From NCBI GenBank assembly GCA_018829205.1, contig JAHJUE010000028.1, positions 1-64,000 on the forward strand: 64,000 nucleotides of DNA, in the 5' to 3' direction. This document shows, one piece after another, positions 34,249 to 41,875 of this stretch (position 1 is its first letter; each line of letters begins with the position of its first letter). The notes beneath the pieces were generated by a model, which was not told the origin of the DNA, did not search any database, and worked only from the letters and a program-made list of their open reading frames with translations. The position numbers and the translations under genes were made by a program. Origin of the DNA: Bacteroidota bacterium. Its GTDB lineage: Bacteria > Bacteroidota > Ignavibacteria > Ignavibacteriales > Melioribacteraceae.

Positions 34249-36899
34249 TTATTCATTTCTAATTGTCTCGACCGGATTTGTATTTGCCGCTTTTATTGCC
34301 TGGTAACTTATAGTAAGCAACGAAAAAACAAATGCGGAAAGCACCGAGAATAAAATTTCCGGCACACCTATACCTACCCTGTAAGCGAATCCGTTCAGCC
34401 ATTCACTCATTAGATAAAAAGAAACGGGAAGCGCGATTAGGGCGGCAATAATCACAAGTTTTATAAAATCCTTTGTAAAGACTACGGTTATTTCGGAAAC
34501 CGTAGCGCCGAGAACCTTCCTGATACCTATTTCTTTAATTTTCTGCTGAGCCGTGTAGGCCGATAATCCGAATAAACCGAGACACGCAATTAGTATTGAA
34601 ATAAAAGAAGCGGCATTAATGATTGTGCTTTCTTTTTCATCCTGTTTGTAAAACTCCGCTATTTTCTCATCGAGGAAATTATACTCAAACGGGGTTTCAT
34701 GATCAAATTTTTCATGAACTGACTTTAAATAGTCAATTGTCTGCGAAATATTTGTCAAATTAATTTTCGCCGCGAAATAATCTATTTTATCGAAAGGACT
34801 TTTTCTATGTCCAATAATCATCGGACTTACTTTTTGATGCAGTGATTGAAAATTGTAATCATTTACGACGCCTATAATTTTGTAACTTCCCGCGTCCCGG
34901 TTGTCATTAATTTCTATTGATTTACCAAGGGGATCAGAAATATTTAAAGCCAATGCCGCCGAATTATTAATTATAACACTTGCAGAATCGGTTAAGGGGT
35001 TCCCGGAGAAATTATTCCCTTCTTTCAGCTTTATATCAAACGTATTTAAAAAATCCTCGTCGGCGCAGACATAGAACATTTTTTGTTTTTCATTTTCATT
35101 TGCGCCGCTGTTGTTTACGTCAAGCTCTGTTAATCCTTTCCAATCTCCCGGCACACGTGAAACGACAGAGACTTTATTTACATTGTTTGATTTTGCAAAC
35201 TCCGATTTAAGCGCTTCAAAACTTTTACGGGCGTCGCCGCTGTTTATATCAATAATTACCATTGCTTCTTTATTAAAACCGAGTTCTTTATTTTTTATAT
35301 AATTGAGCTGATTAAAAACAGTAACCGTTGCAAAAATCATAACAATAGAAATTACAAACTGAAGAACAACCAAGGACTTTTTGATTATGGAAATAGAACT
35401 TCCCGGGTTTAAACGCATTTTCATTAATGAAAATGTTTTTACTTTTGTAAGGAAAAATGTCGGAAGCGAGCCGGATAAAATTCCCACAATTAATGAAAGC
35501 GTAATAAGAATTGTTATAAACAAAAAAGCGTTATCGGTTACAGGTGACAATTGTTTTTCAAGATAAACATTTAATGAAGGAAGAATCAGCTGAACAATAA
35601 CAAGCGCCGCGGCAACCGAAAGCAATGTCATAAAAATTGCTTCCGATAATATTTGCGAATACAACTGCGCTTTTGTTGCGCCGACAACTTTCCGCATTCC
35701 CATTTCTTTTGCGCGGTTAAAATAGCGGGCGATGGAAAGATTTGAATAATTAATACATGCGCTTAACACAATAAAAAATCCGATGATGCCGAGAATATAA
35801 ATTGTTGTAATATTCCGCGCGCCGAAATTGCTGTCGAGTTCAAAATTTGCAGAATAAAAATGAACATCTTTCAAAGGCTGAAGAAATAATTTTTCCTTTG
35901 TGCCGAATACATCAGTTTTATTTTTTTCAACAAAGGTCTCAAGTTTTGATGAAAAATTATTCATTGAATTTTTTTTGGTAAAAAGCAAATATGTTTTTAC
36001 AGTTGACGCGTTCCAATTGTTAATTGCTTGTTCAAACCGCGGACCGAAAGCGTTAAGAGTTTTAAATGATATTAACATTGTAAATTGAAGATGCGAATTT
36101 TTCGGCGGGTTTTCATTAATCCCGTTACTTTTAAATCCCCCCATGCGCCGTCGGTTTTCAAAATTTTTCCGACAGGTTCTTCGTTTCCGAAAAACATCAT
36201 TGCCGCAGATTCGGTTAAAACAATTTCATTCGGTTCGGTTAATAATTTATCGGGATTTCCTTTTATAATTTCGTAATCAAAAATTTTTAGAAAGGATGGC
36301 TGCGTAATTAAATATTCCGATTCGTAATGTTTAAAATCGCCGTACTGCGTCGCGAATCTTCCAAATACTTCCCGGTCAATTATATTAACATGGTTTTCAA
36401 TTTCGGGATAATTTTCGTTAAGAGTTTTTCCAACAATTCCGCTTGAGAGCGGGTACTTTCTTGATTCGGAGTTTTCAACAAACTCTTCGTTTACTAATCT
36501 CGCAATTCTATCGTACTTTGTGTTGAATTTATCGAAGTTCAGTTCGTCAATTGTAAAAAGCAGAATAATAATTGAAGCGGCTATTCCAAAAGTTAAGCCG
36601 ATTAAATTAATTGACGAATGCATTTTGTGTTTTTTAAAATTACGCCATGCGAGAAGTATATAATTTTGTAACATATTTATCCCCCAAAAAATTAAATTTA
36701 GAAATACGGGAATTACCGATCTTAAAACCTGACTGATGTACCAGTAATTTGCTTTTAACTTTCCTTCTTTTTCAAAAATGTAAATGTAAGATTCATACAA
36801 ATCACCTAACGTTGTAAACTTTCCTTCATCCGGGAAAAAGAATTTTAAAATCATTTCCGCCCAAAAAGGAGGTTTAATATTTTGCCGTTCTTTTCTCAT
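34249..36899 (-). pseudogene. PadR-linked FtsX/MacB permease with a frameshift
   Basis: Two overlapping frames encode one permease. The 5' part (36899 to ~36111) has a 'permease prefix' region (PPFWAEMILKFFFPDEGKFTTLGDLYESY), then LAWRNFKKHKMHSSINLIGLTFGIAASIIILLF, and runs to GDLKVTGL. The 3' part continues in another frame with NENPPKNSHLQFTMLISF and contains both FtsX domains (YSNLSIARYFNRAKEMGMRKVVGATK; GLFGLSAYTAQQKIKEIGIRKVLGATV). Restoring one base within about 36111-36121 gives a single ~883-residue protein. The rest shows no further damage, so the change is recent or a sequencing/assembly error. Its start overlaps the padR stop by four bases. Confidence 0.85.
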
Positions 36900-37222
36900 T
36901 TGTTTTCGAAACCCAATTTTTCCATCCCTTCCCATAGCGTTTTTTGCACCTGCTGAATTTCTATAAGCGCCTGCTTGCCGTCCTTGCGTAATTGGTAAAT
37001 TCTTTTACTTCTTCCGCCGCGTTCGGGAGTTGGGTCCGTTAAATATGAAGAAAGCAGTTCTTTTTGAACAAGCCTGTCGAGCATTGTAAAAATTGCGCCG
37101 AACGCCCATTCTTTGCCTGTTAGTTCTTTTAATAGTTCGCGGATTTTAACTCCGTAAGCTTCATGCTGAAGCCGCCAAACAGCGATTAATAACATTTCTT
37201 CCTGACGTGATAAAAGTTTCAA
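36896..37222 (-). CDS. PadR family transcriptional regulator
   Basis: The 108 residues form a PadR winged helix: LLIAVWRLQHEAYGVKIRELLKELTGKEWAFGAIFTMLDRLVQKELLSS, then PERGGRSKRIYQLRKDGKQALIE (wing). A short C-terminal helix serves as dimer contact. PadR-type genes overlapping FtsX permeases with a prefix domain are a common Bacteroidota pair, in which the regulator controls its own transporter. AAGGAG lies before the ATG. An inverted repeat is found about 25 bases upstream of the start. Confidence 0.9.
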   Translation of the reverse strand: MKLLSRQEEMLLIAVWRLQHEAYGVKIRELLKELTGKEWAFGAIFTMLDRLVQKELLSSYLTDPTPERGGRSKRIYQLRKDGKQALIEIQQVQKTLWEGMEKLGFENK

Positions 37223-37246
37223 AATTAACTCCTTTTGAAGTTTTTC

Positions 37247-37257
37247 CTACTTTGTAG
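37247..37257 (-). promoter_or_regulatory. Candidate PadR operator
   Basis: CTAC-TTT-GTAG is a short perfect inverted repeat 25 bases before the padR ATG. It extends imperfectly to TACTTTGTAGTA. The location suits autoregulation, but the match is short. Confidence 0.35.
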
Positions 37258-37433
37258 TATAAATTAATTACCCTTTGGACGCAGACATTAAAGATTAGTT
37301 CTAAAATGTAGGCAAAATAAAAAAATTACTGCCGAAAACCTTTTTATTTGATATATAATTAAATATGAAACGTTTGGTTTGAAGACTCGGATTTTGTTAA
37401 ATTAAAAATCTTTATTTTTGGTTAAACGATAAT

Positions 37434-38108
37434 ATGAAAAACATAATACAAATAGCCGGAGTAATTGATAAAGCGGAAGCCGAAATGCTGACGGCAGCCG
37501 GAGTTAATTATCTTGGATTTCCGTTACGGCTGCCGGTAAACAAAGAAGACACAACGGAAGAAGAAGCGGCGGAAATTATTAAATCAATTTCTCCTCCCCA
37601 TAAAGCAGTATTAATTACATATCTGAATAAAGCCGATGAAATTGCCGGCTTCTGCAGTAAGCTTAATGTGAACATTGTTCAGCTGCACGGAGTTATATCC
37701 AAACGGGAATTATTAAAAACCAAATCTTTACGTCCCGATCTTATAATATTTAAAAGTCTTGTCGTTGCCGAAAATAATTTTGAAGAACTGATAATGACTG
37801 TAAGTTTACTCTCCCCGTGGGTCGACGCGTTTATAACCGACACATTCGATCCGGCAACCGGAGCCGAAGGAGCAACGGGCAAAACACACGATTGGAGTAT
37901 AAGCAGAAAACTTGTTGAGCTTTCTACCAAGCCTGTAATAATAGCAGGCGGATTAAACCCGTCAAATGTTAAAAAAGCAATTATGGAAATCCGTCCCGCG
38001 GGAGTTGACGTACACACAGGCGTTGAAGGAATGGACGGAAGAAAAGATAAAGAGCTTGTGAAAAGATTTGTTGAAGAGGCGGGGGAAGGGTTTGAAAGAA
38101 TTGGCTAA
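37434..38108 (+). CDS. trpF: Phosphoribosylanthranilate isomerase-like protein
   Basis: This is a TIM-barrel protein of 224 residues with the TrpF landmarks: IQIAGV at strand 1 (usually KICGI), VQLHG at strand 3-4, ITDTFDPATGAEGATGKTHDWS (phosphate and catalytic Asp region), AGGLNPSNV, and GVDVHTGVEGMDGRKD at the end. TrpF isomerises PRA to CdRP in tryptophan synthesis. The usual strand-1 cysteine (general base) is Ala here (IAGV), so true PRA isomerase activity is uncertain. No other trp genes are near. A hairpin terminator follows. A deleted second copy of its 3' end occurs at 40594-40704. Confidence 0.8.
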   Translation: MKNIIQIAGVIDKAEAEMLTAAGVNYLGFPLRLPVNKEDTTEEEAAEIIKSISPPHKAVLITYLNKADEIAGFCSKLNVNIVQLHGVISKRELLKTKSLRPDLIIFKSLVVAENNFEELIMTVSLLSPWVDAFITDTFDPATGAEGATGKTHDWSISRKLVELSTKPVIIAGGLNPSNVKKAIMEIRPAGVDVHTGVEGMDGRKDKELVKRFVEEAGEGFERIG

Positions 38109-38219
38109 TTCTCAATAATAACCCGCTAACAAATACATATCAAATCACATAAAACCGGCAAGTGAAAACCCTGTGAAAACCCTACAACCAGCATGAAACT
38201 ATAATAAAAACAGCTAACA

Positions 38220-38235
38220 AAGCCTTAAAAGGCTT
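38220..38235 (+). terminator. trpF terminator hairpin
   Basis: AAGCCTT pairs with AAGGCTT around two bases, followed by an AT-rich tail. The duplicated copy at 40815-40834 keeps the hairpin but with different stem bases, which supports a functional structure. Confidence 0.5.
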
Positions 38236-38239
38236 ATTT

Positions 38240-38311
38240 AAAAACATTCTCTCGGTACCTGCGGCTCATATTCAGCTATTCACAGTTTTTTAGTATAACG
38301 ATATAATCTCC
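38240..38311 (-). pseudogene. LytTR domain tail, remnant 1
   Basis: Read on the minus strand it encodes GDYIVILKNCE, a stop, then LNMSRRYREN. This matches the end of the LytTR remnant at 39030 (GDYIITLITGEKLNMSRSLRGK). The in-frame stop shows decay. It abuts the higA stop and lies just after the trpF terminator. Confidence 0.6.
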
Positions 38312-38322
38312 ATGGAAGGTCT

Positions 38323-38673
38323 TTATGCAAGGAGCGATTCTGCAGGAATGTTAAATCTTTTGTGAAGTTCTCTCATCATAGTAGCGGTTAAATTTCTTTT
38401 TCCGCTTAATACTTCCGAAACTCTGTTCTTTCCGCCCATTGCTTCTGCTAAATCGGATTGCTTTAATCCAAGCTGTTCTATTCTAAACTTTATAGCTTCA
38501 ATAGGATCAGGCGGGGGAACGGGATAATGTTTTTGTTCATAAACTTCAACAAGAGTAGTTAATATATCCAGCATGTCCCCATTCGGCGTATTTGGTTTTG
38601 CTTCCCAAAGTTCATCAATTATTTTGAGAGCAGCATAATAATCTTTTTTTGTTTTGATAGGTTTTATATTCAT
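38323..38673 (-). CDS. higA: HigA-type antitoxin
   Basis: The 116 residues have an N-terminal helical segment (KDYYAALKIIDELWEAKPNTPNGDMLDILTTLVEVYE) and a C-terminal XRE helix-turn-helix (AIKFRIEQLGLKQSDLAEAMGGKNRVSEVLSGKRNLTATMMREL). This is the arrangement of HigA antitoxins that neutralise HigB and repress the operon. It starts three bases after the higB stop. The order toxin first, antitoxin second is typical of higBA. Confidence 0.92.
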   Translation of the reverse strand: MNIKPIKTKKDYYAALKIIDELWEAKPNTPNGDMLDILTTLVEVYEQKHYPVPPPDPIEAIKFRIEQLGLKQSDLAEAMGGKNRVSEVLSGKRNLTATMMRELHKRFNIPAESLLA

Positions 38674-38675
38674 TG

Positions 38676-38969
38676 TTAAATCTCCGTTGCATTTATTTTG
38701 TCATATTCGGAATGTGTGCCGATAAATCTTATGTACACAATTCCCAAACCATAATTTACAGATGTAATTAGCCTGTAATCATTCCCTTTTATATTAAACA
38801 CTATTCTATTGTTTTGTAAAATACTGGCTGTTCTGAAAATTCTTGTACAATCATTTGGTTTTTTCCAATTAGAATTTTTTACTTCGGCATACCAGGCGCG
38901 CAACGGTTGCTCGCTGTCGGTATGTTTTAGCCAAAAATCTCTAAGTTTTTTTACTGAAATTATTCTCAC
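38676..38969 (-). CDS. higB: HigB-type mRNA interferase toxin
   Basis: The 97 residues match the HigB family of RelE-like ribosome-dependent endoribonucleases: MRIISVKKLRDFWLKHTDSEQPLRAWYAEVKNSNWKKP at the N-terminus, DCTRIFRTASILQNNRIVFNIKGNDYRLITSVNY, and VYIRFIGTHSEYDKI at the end. Both the basic segment and the C-terminal His-Tyr pair (GTHSEYD) are present, so it looks functional. First gene of the higBA operon, behind a promoter with an embedded palindrome. Confidence 0.92.
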   Translation of the reverse strand: MRIISVKKLRDFWLKHTDSEQPLRAWYAEVKNSNWKKPNDCTRIFRTASILQNNRIVFNIKGNDYRLITSVNYGLGIVYIRFIGTHSEYDKINATEI

Positions 38970-38972
38970 GGC

Positions 38973-39004
38973 TAAATATAACTAGTTCCCGTATTGGGAA
39001 CAAG
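38973..39004 (-). promoter_or_regulatory. higBA promoter and operator
   Basis: GTTCCC-N5-GGGAAC (38985-39001) is a perfect inverted repeat directly before higB. On the minus strand TATATTTA (38980-38973) resembles the TAnnTTTG -7 box and CTTG (39004-39001) a -33 box, so the operator lies between them. A dimeric HigA bound there would repress. Confidence 0.6.
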
Positions 39005-39029
39005 CTTAAATTTACTAAAAGTAATGGAA

Positions 39030-39248
39030 TTATTTAAAAAATTTCCCCCGGAGGCTTCGGCTCATATTCAGTTTTTCGCCGGTTATTAGTGTAATAATAT
39101 AATCTCCGCATGATAGTGGATTCATTTCTTTTATTTCGGAAATGTTAACAATATACGAGCGGTGTAATTTTGTAAAATTTTCCGGGTCGAGTTTTTCTTC
39201 CGTATTCTGCATAGGTCGGCGCAAATAGAGTGCAAAAAATTCCGCATG
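39030..39248 (-). pseudogene. LytTR DNA-binding domain, 5'-truncated (remnant 2)
   Basis: The minus strand is open from 39248 to the stop at 39030. It encodes the C-terminal two thirds of a LytTR domain: FALYLRRPMQNTEEKLDPENFTKLHRSYIVNISEIKEMNP, GDYIITLITGEKLNMSRSLRGKFFK. The receiver or membrane part and the first LytTR strands are missing, and a stop (39249-39251) precedes. It is the longest of three related tails in this region and could still be translated from the Met at 39224, but is unlikely to bind DNA alone. Confidence 0.75.
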
Positions 39249-39327
39249 TTAATGATTGCAAGCTTGCAGCAGGTGTTTTTTTGTTCGGGAAAAAAGCATT
39301 AACCTTAAATCCTGACTTATACAACCG

Positions 39328-39349
39328 ATAGTTGTTAAATAACAACTAT
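39328..39349 (+). promoter_or_regulatory. Perfect inverted repeat before the HTH-pentapeptide gene
   Basis: ATAGTTGTT-AAAT-AACAACTAT has perfect nine-base arms and lies 97 bases before the ATG at 39446. A further half-site (GCAACTAATAG) follows at about 39361. The encoded XRE-type regulator is the natural candidate to bind it. Confidence 0.55.
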
Positions 39350-39445
39350 AAATAGCGATATTGCAACTAATAGTTTCTTGATACCGGAAACGAATCCGAG
39401 TAATTTAGGTGTGTCAAAAAAATAAAAATAAAAAAGAAGGAACAT

Positions 39446-40465
39446 ATGGAAACTAAGATGATTGGCGGTAAAATTGCCGTAGCACGAAAGAGAATAAATA
39501 TTTCTCAAGCACAGCTTGCTGAGCTTCTATTCATTAGTCCTCAAGCTGTCGGAAAGTGGGAGTGTGGAGAATCAATGCCGGACATCACAACTTTAAACCG
39601 TCTTGCGGAAATTCTGGGTGTTTACCTTAACTATTTTTCAGAAAACTTTCAATCCGTGGCCGATGAAATCGCGTCCGTTGAGCCTTTGGTTCAGCAATCG
39701 GCTGAGTCGCCTTCCGGAAAGAATCCCGATAGCGATCGGGAAAAAAAGCTTAGTTGGGATATGTCACGCGGGAACTGGGTGGACGCTGACTTTTCCGGTT
39801 TGAAAAATCTGCATGAAAAATTCAGTTCCTCCAACATGCAGCGCTGCAAGTTTATCGGTTCCGATTTGTCGGGACTTCTTCTAAAAAGCAATAATGTAGA
39901 TAGCTGTGACTTTTCAGGTTCCGATATCAGCAGCAGCCACATTCAAAGTTCCAACTTAGGCAACAATATATTTAAGGACTGTAAACTGAAAGAAACCGAA
40001 TTTTCAGAAAGCAATATCGACAGATGCGATTTCTCCGGCGCCAATTTTACCGAAACCAAATTTTCAAAAAGCTATATTTACGGCTGCGATTTGACCGGAG
40101 TCGATTTTACAGGAGTGGTGATTAAATCCGGAGGCTTTACCGGAGCGGCGGTTAAATCCGGTAACTTAGAGAAAAATACAATTGCTAATGCTGTTTGGAA
40201 CCGCACCTATTTTATTGATACCCACATTGCCGATATAGTTTTTACCGGTACATTGGAGGACTGTTATTTTGAAAACTGCGCATTTACCAGGGTGACATTC
40301 CAAAATGCAACGCTTATCAACACTTTCTTTAAAAACAACACAAAATTAAAACGAATCCGGTTCATAGACTGTAAAGCAGATAGAATGACCTACGAATTCC
40401 TGAAACAAGGGAGTGCAGATTTAACCGGTATTACTTTATTAACATCAAAAGGAGAAAACGAATAG
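39446..40465 (+). CDS. XRE helix-turn-helix regulator fused to pentapeptide repeats
   Basis: Residues 1-68 form an XRE domain (IGGKIAVARKRINISQAQLAELLFISPQAVGKWECGESMPDITTLNRLAEIL). A ~30-residue polar linker follows, then ~100-335 carry pentapeptide-type repeats with the A/C-(D/N)-(L/F)-x-x rhythm (CKFIGSDLSGL, CDFSGSDIS, CDFSGANFTETKF, CDLTGVDFTGV). The repeats should fold as a right-handed beta-helix. In related loci such regulators precede an ABC transporter. Here the stop (TAG) overlaps the GTG of an ABC ATPase by one base, but that gene is broken. The fused palindrome in the linker is described separately. Confidence 0.82.
   Translation: METKMIGGKIAVARKRINISQAQLAELLFISPQAVGKWECGESMPDITTLNRLAEILGVYLNYFSENFQSVADEIASVEPLVQQSAESPSGKNPDSDREKKLSWDMSRGNWVDADFSGLKNLHEKFSSSNMQRCKFIGSDLSGLLLKSNNVDSCDFSGSDISSSHIQSSNLGNNIFKDCKLKETEFSESNIDRCDFSGANFTETKFSKSYIYGCDLTGVDFTGVVIKSGGFTGAAVKSGNLEKNTIANAVWNRTYFIDTHIADIVFTGTLEDCYFENCAFTRVTFQNATLINTFFKNNTKLKRIRFIDCKADRMTYEFLKQGSADLTGITLLTSKGENE
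39724..39741. repeat. 18-base palindrome inside a coding linker
   Basis: TCCCGAT-AGCG-ATCGGGA lies in frame in the linker between the XRE and pentapeptide domains and encodes part of NPDSDREKK. Very similar TCCCGATAGC palindromes are, from memory, abundant as intergenic repeats in Bacteroidota genomes, so this may be a repeat captured by a gene. Confidence 0.55.
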
Positions 40466-40704
40466 TGTTACAAAATGAAATTGCCATTTCGGTACAATGA
40501 TTGAAAAAATCCTATAAAAGCGTTACTGTGTTGGAAAGGTTAGATTTTGAAGTAAGAACAGGAAGTGTTTTCGCCCTGCTCGGCTCCAACGGCGCGACAG
40601 GCAAAACTCACGACTGCAACATAAGCCAAAACGTAAGAAAAGATAAAGAGCTTGTACGTAGATTTATTGAAGAGGCGGGGGAAGGGTTTGAAAGTTTTAG
40701 TTAA
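40465..40704 (+). pseudogene. Chimera: ABC ATPase N-terminus fused to TrpF C-terminus
   Basis: From the GTG at 40465, one base overlapping the preceding stop, the frame reads MLQNEIAISVQ, a TGA (40498-40500), then LKKSYKSVTVLERLDFEVRTGSVFALLGSNGA, the start of an ABC ATPase up to Walker A. Instead of GKTT it continues ATGKTHDCNISQN and RKDKELVRRFIEEAGEGFES. This is the TrpF tail with about 43 codons deleted. The junction falls at the shared Gly-Ala-Gly-Lys-Thr coding sequence, so short homology probably drove the fusion. The in-frame stop and loss of both catalytic parts make function very unlikely. Confidence 0.8.
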
Positions 40705-40910
40705 TTCTTCAACAATAACTCGCTAACAAATACCTAACAAATTATATAAAACCGGCAAGTGAAAACCCTGTGAAAACCCTTTAACCAGCATGAAACTATA
40801 ATGAAAACATCAAGTAAGTTCTCAAAAGGACTTATTAAAAAGCTTTCCCCGGAACAAACGGTCATATTCAGTTTTTTCGCTATTAAGAGAAACTATATAA
40901 TCCCGATGAA
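40594..40910. repeat. Decayed duplicate of the trpF 3' end and downstream region
   Basis: It matches 37867-38311 with the internal trpF deletion. Shared are the TrpF tail codons, the two 11-base units GTGAAAACCCT (40759-40780; 38162-38183), CAGCATGAAACTATAAT, a terminator-like hairpin (40815-40834) and a LytTR tail (40837-40910). The similarity across non-coding DNA shows a segmental duplication, not convergent sequence. On the minus strand the LytTR part reads DYIVSLNSEK and then shifts frame. Confidence 0.75.
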
Positions 40911-41035
40911 ACAGCTGATTCTTTTCTGCATATATACACGGATTGTATTCTATAACTATTTAATTGGCAGAAACATTAATAATCTCATAAGTTTTTCGAT
41001 AATATTATATATTTGTAAAAAACTAAAAAGTGAAT

Positions 41036-41671
41036 ATGAAAAGAGTAATACTAATATTGTTGTTTTTGGCAGCGCAAATTTCTTTCGCTCAATTGAGTAC
41101 AAACTATCCGGCAAATTCTATCTATAAAAATTTCCGCCCTTTTCCAACGCCGCGTACTAATTACAGACCTGGCACCGTTTACCGGGTTGCGCCCGATAAT
41201 AAAATTTATGTAGTGGAAGATGTAAAAGCGATAAACTCATACGAAAGCATTGAAGGCAATGTTGTAGGGAGAATGACATTCACAAGCGAAGAAATTCTTT
41301 CGCTGCTTAACATTGAACTTGAAAAATACTCGTTTGTTAGTCTCGAAGTTGAAATGAAGGACGTTGTGCGTGAATTTAACGAGCAGACAACGGTTGACAG
41401 AGTTTTATGGGAAAATGAACGGGTTGAAAATTTAATAGTTGACCCGAAGAGTAAATATTTTATTATCCGCGAAACACTTACGCCGAAAGAAATAACATAC
41501 AGATTTTCAGAAGAAAGTTATAAAAGCATTCTCGGCGGTTCAAATAATCTGCAGAAAACTTCAGGCGAAGGGATCGATTTTCCATATTTTATAACAAAAA
41601 AATACAAAGAACCTGTAAGATTGTTCTATTTAGATCAAATAATCGGTTTAAAACCTTACGGCAAAAATTAG
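41036..41671 (+). CDS. Exported protein of unknown function
   Basis: The 211 residues start with a signal peptide (KRVILILLFLAAQISFAQ). The mature part is soluble and mixed alpha/beta, with a Pro/Arg/Tyr-rich start (RPFPTPRTNYRPGTVYRVAPDN) and a regulatory-looking FTSEEILSLLNIELEKYSFVSLEVEMKDVVREFNEQ. I recognise no family. I use the ATG at 41036 rather than the GTG six bases upstream. It lies directly after the decayed duplication and before the large gene at 41876, with a 204-base gap. Confidence 0.65.
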   Translation: MKRVILILLFLAAQISFAQLSTNYPANSIYKNFRPFPTPRTNYRPGTVYRVAPDNKIYVVEDVKAINSYESIEGNVVGRMTFTSEEILSLLNIELEKYSFVSLEVEMKDVVREFNEQTTVDRVLWENERVENLIVDPKSKYFIIRETLTPKEITYRFSEESYKSILGGSNNLQKTSGEGIDFPYFITKKYKEPVRLFYLDQIIGLKPYGKN

Positions 41672-41875
41672 GTTTTATACATTTTCCGGATTTTTGTTTA
41701 TCCCGCCATCTTCGTTTTTGTTGCTTAATCACAAAATAATGATATATTATTTGTATCAATCTGCTCGTTAATCATATAATTATGCAAAACGCTAATAATT
41801 AATCCGATTATTAAGGCGAAAAACTAAAATTAAGTTTATATTTAGCTGTAATTATTTTATTAAGAAGGGAATTTT

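Noticed and set aside
40801-41127. 108-residue plus-strand open frame
   Set aside because: It reads through the duplicated terminator and the antisense LytTR remnant and overlaps the signal peptide of the real gene at 41036.
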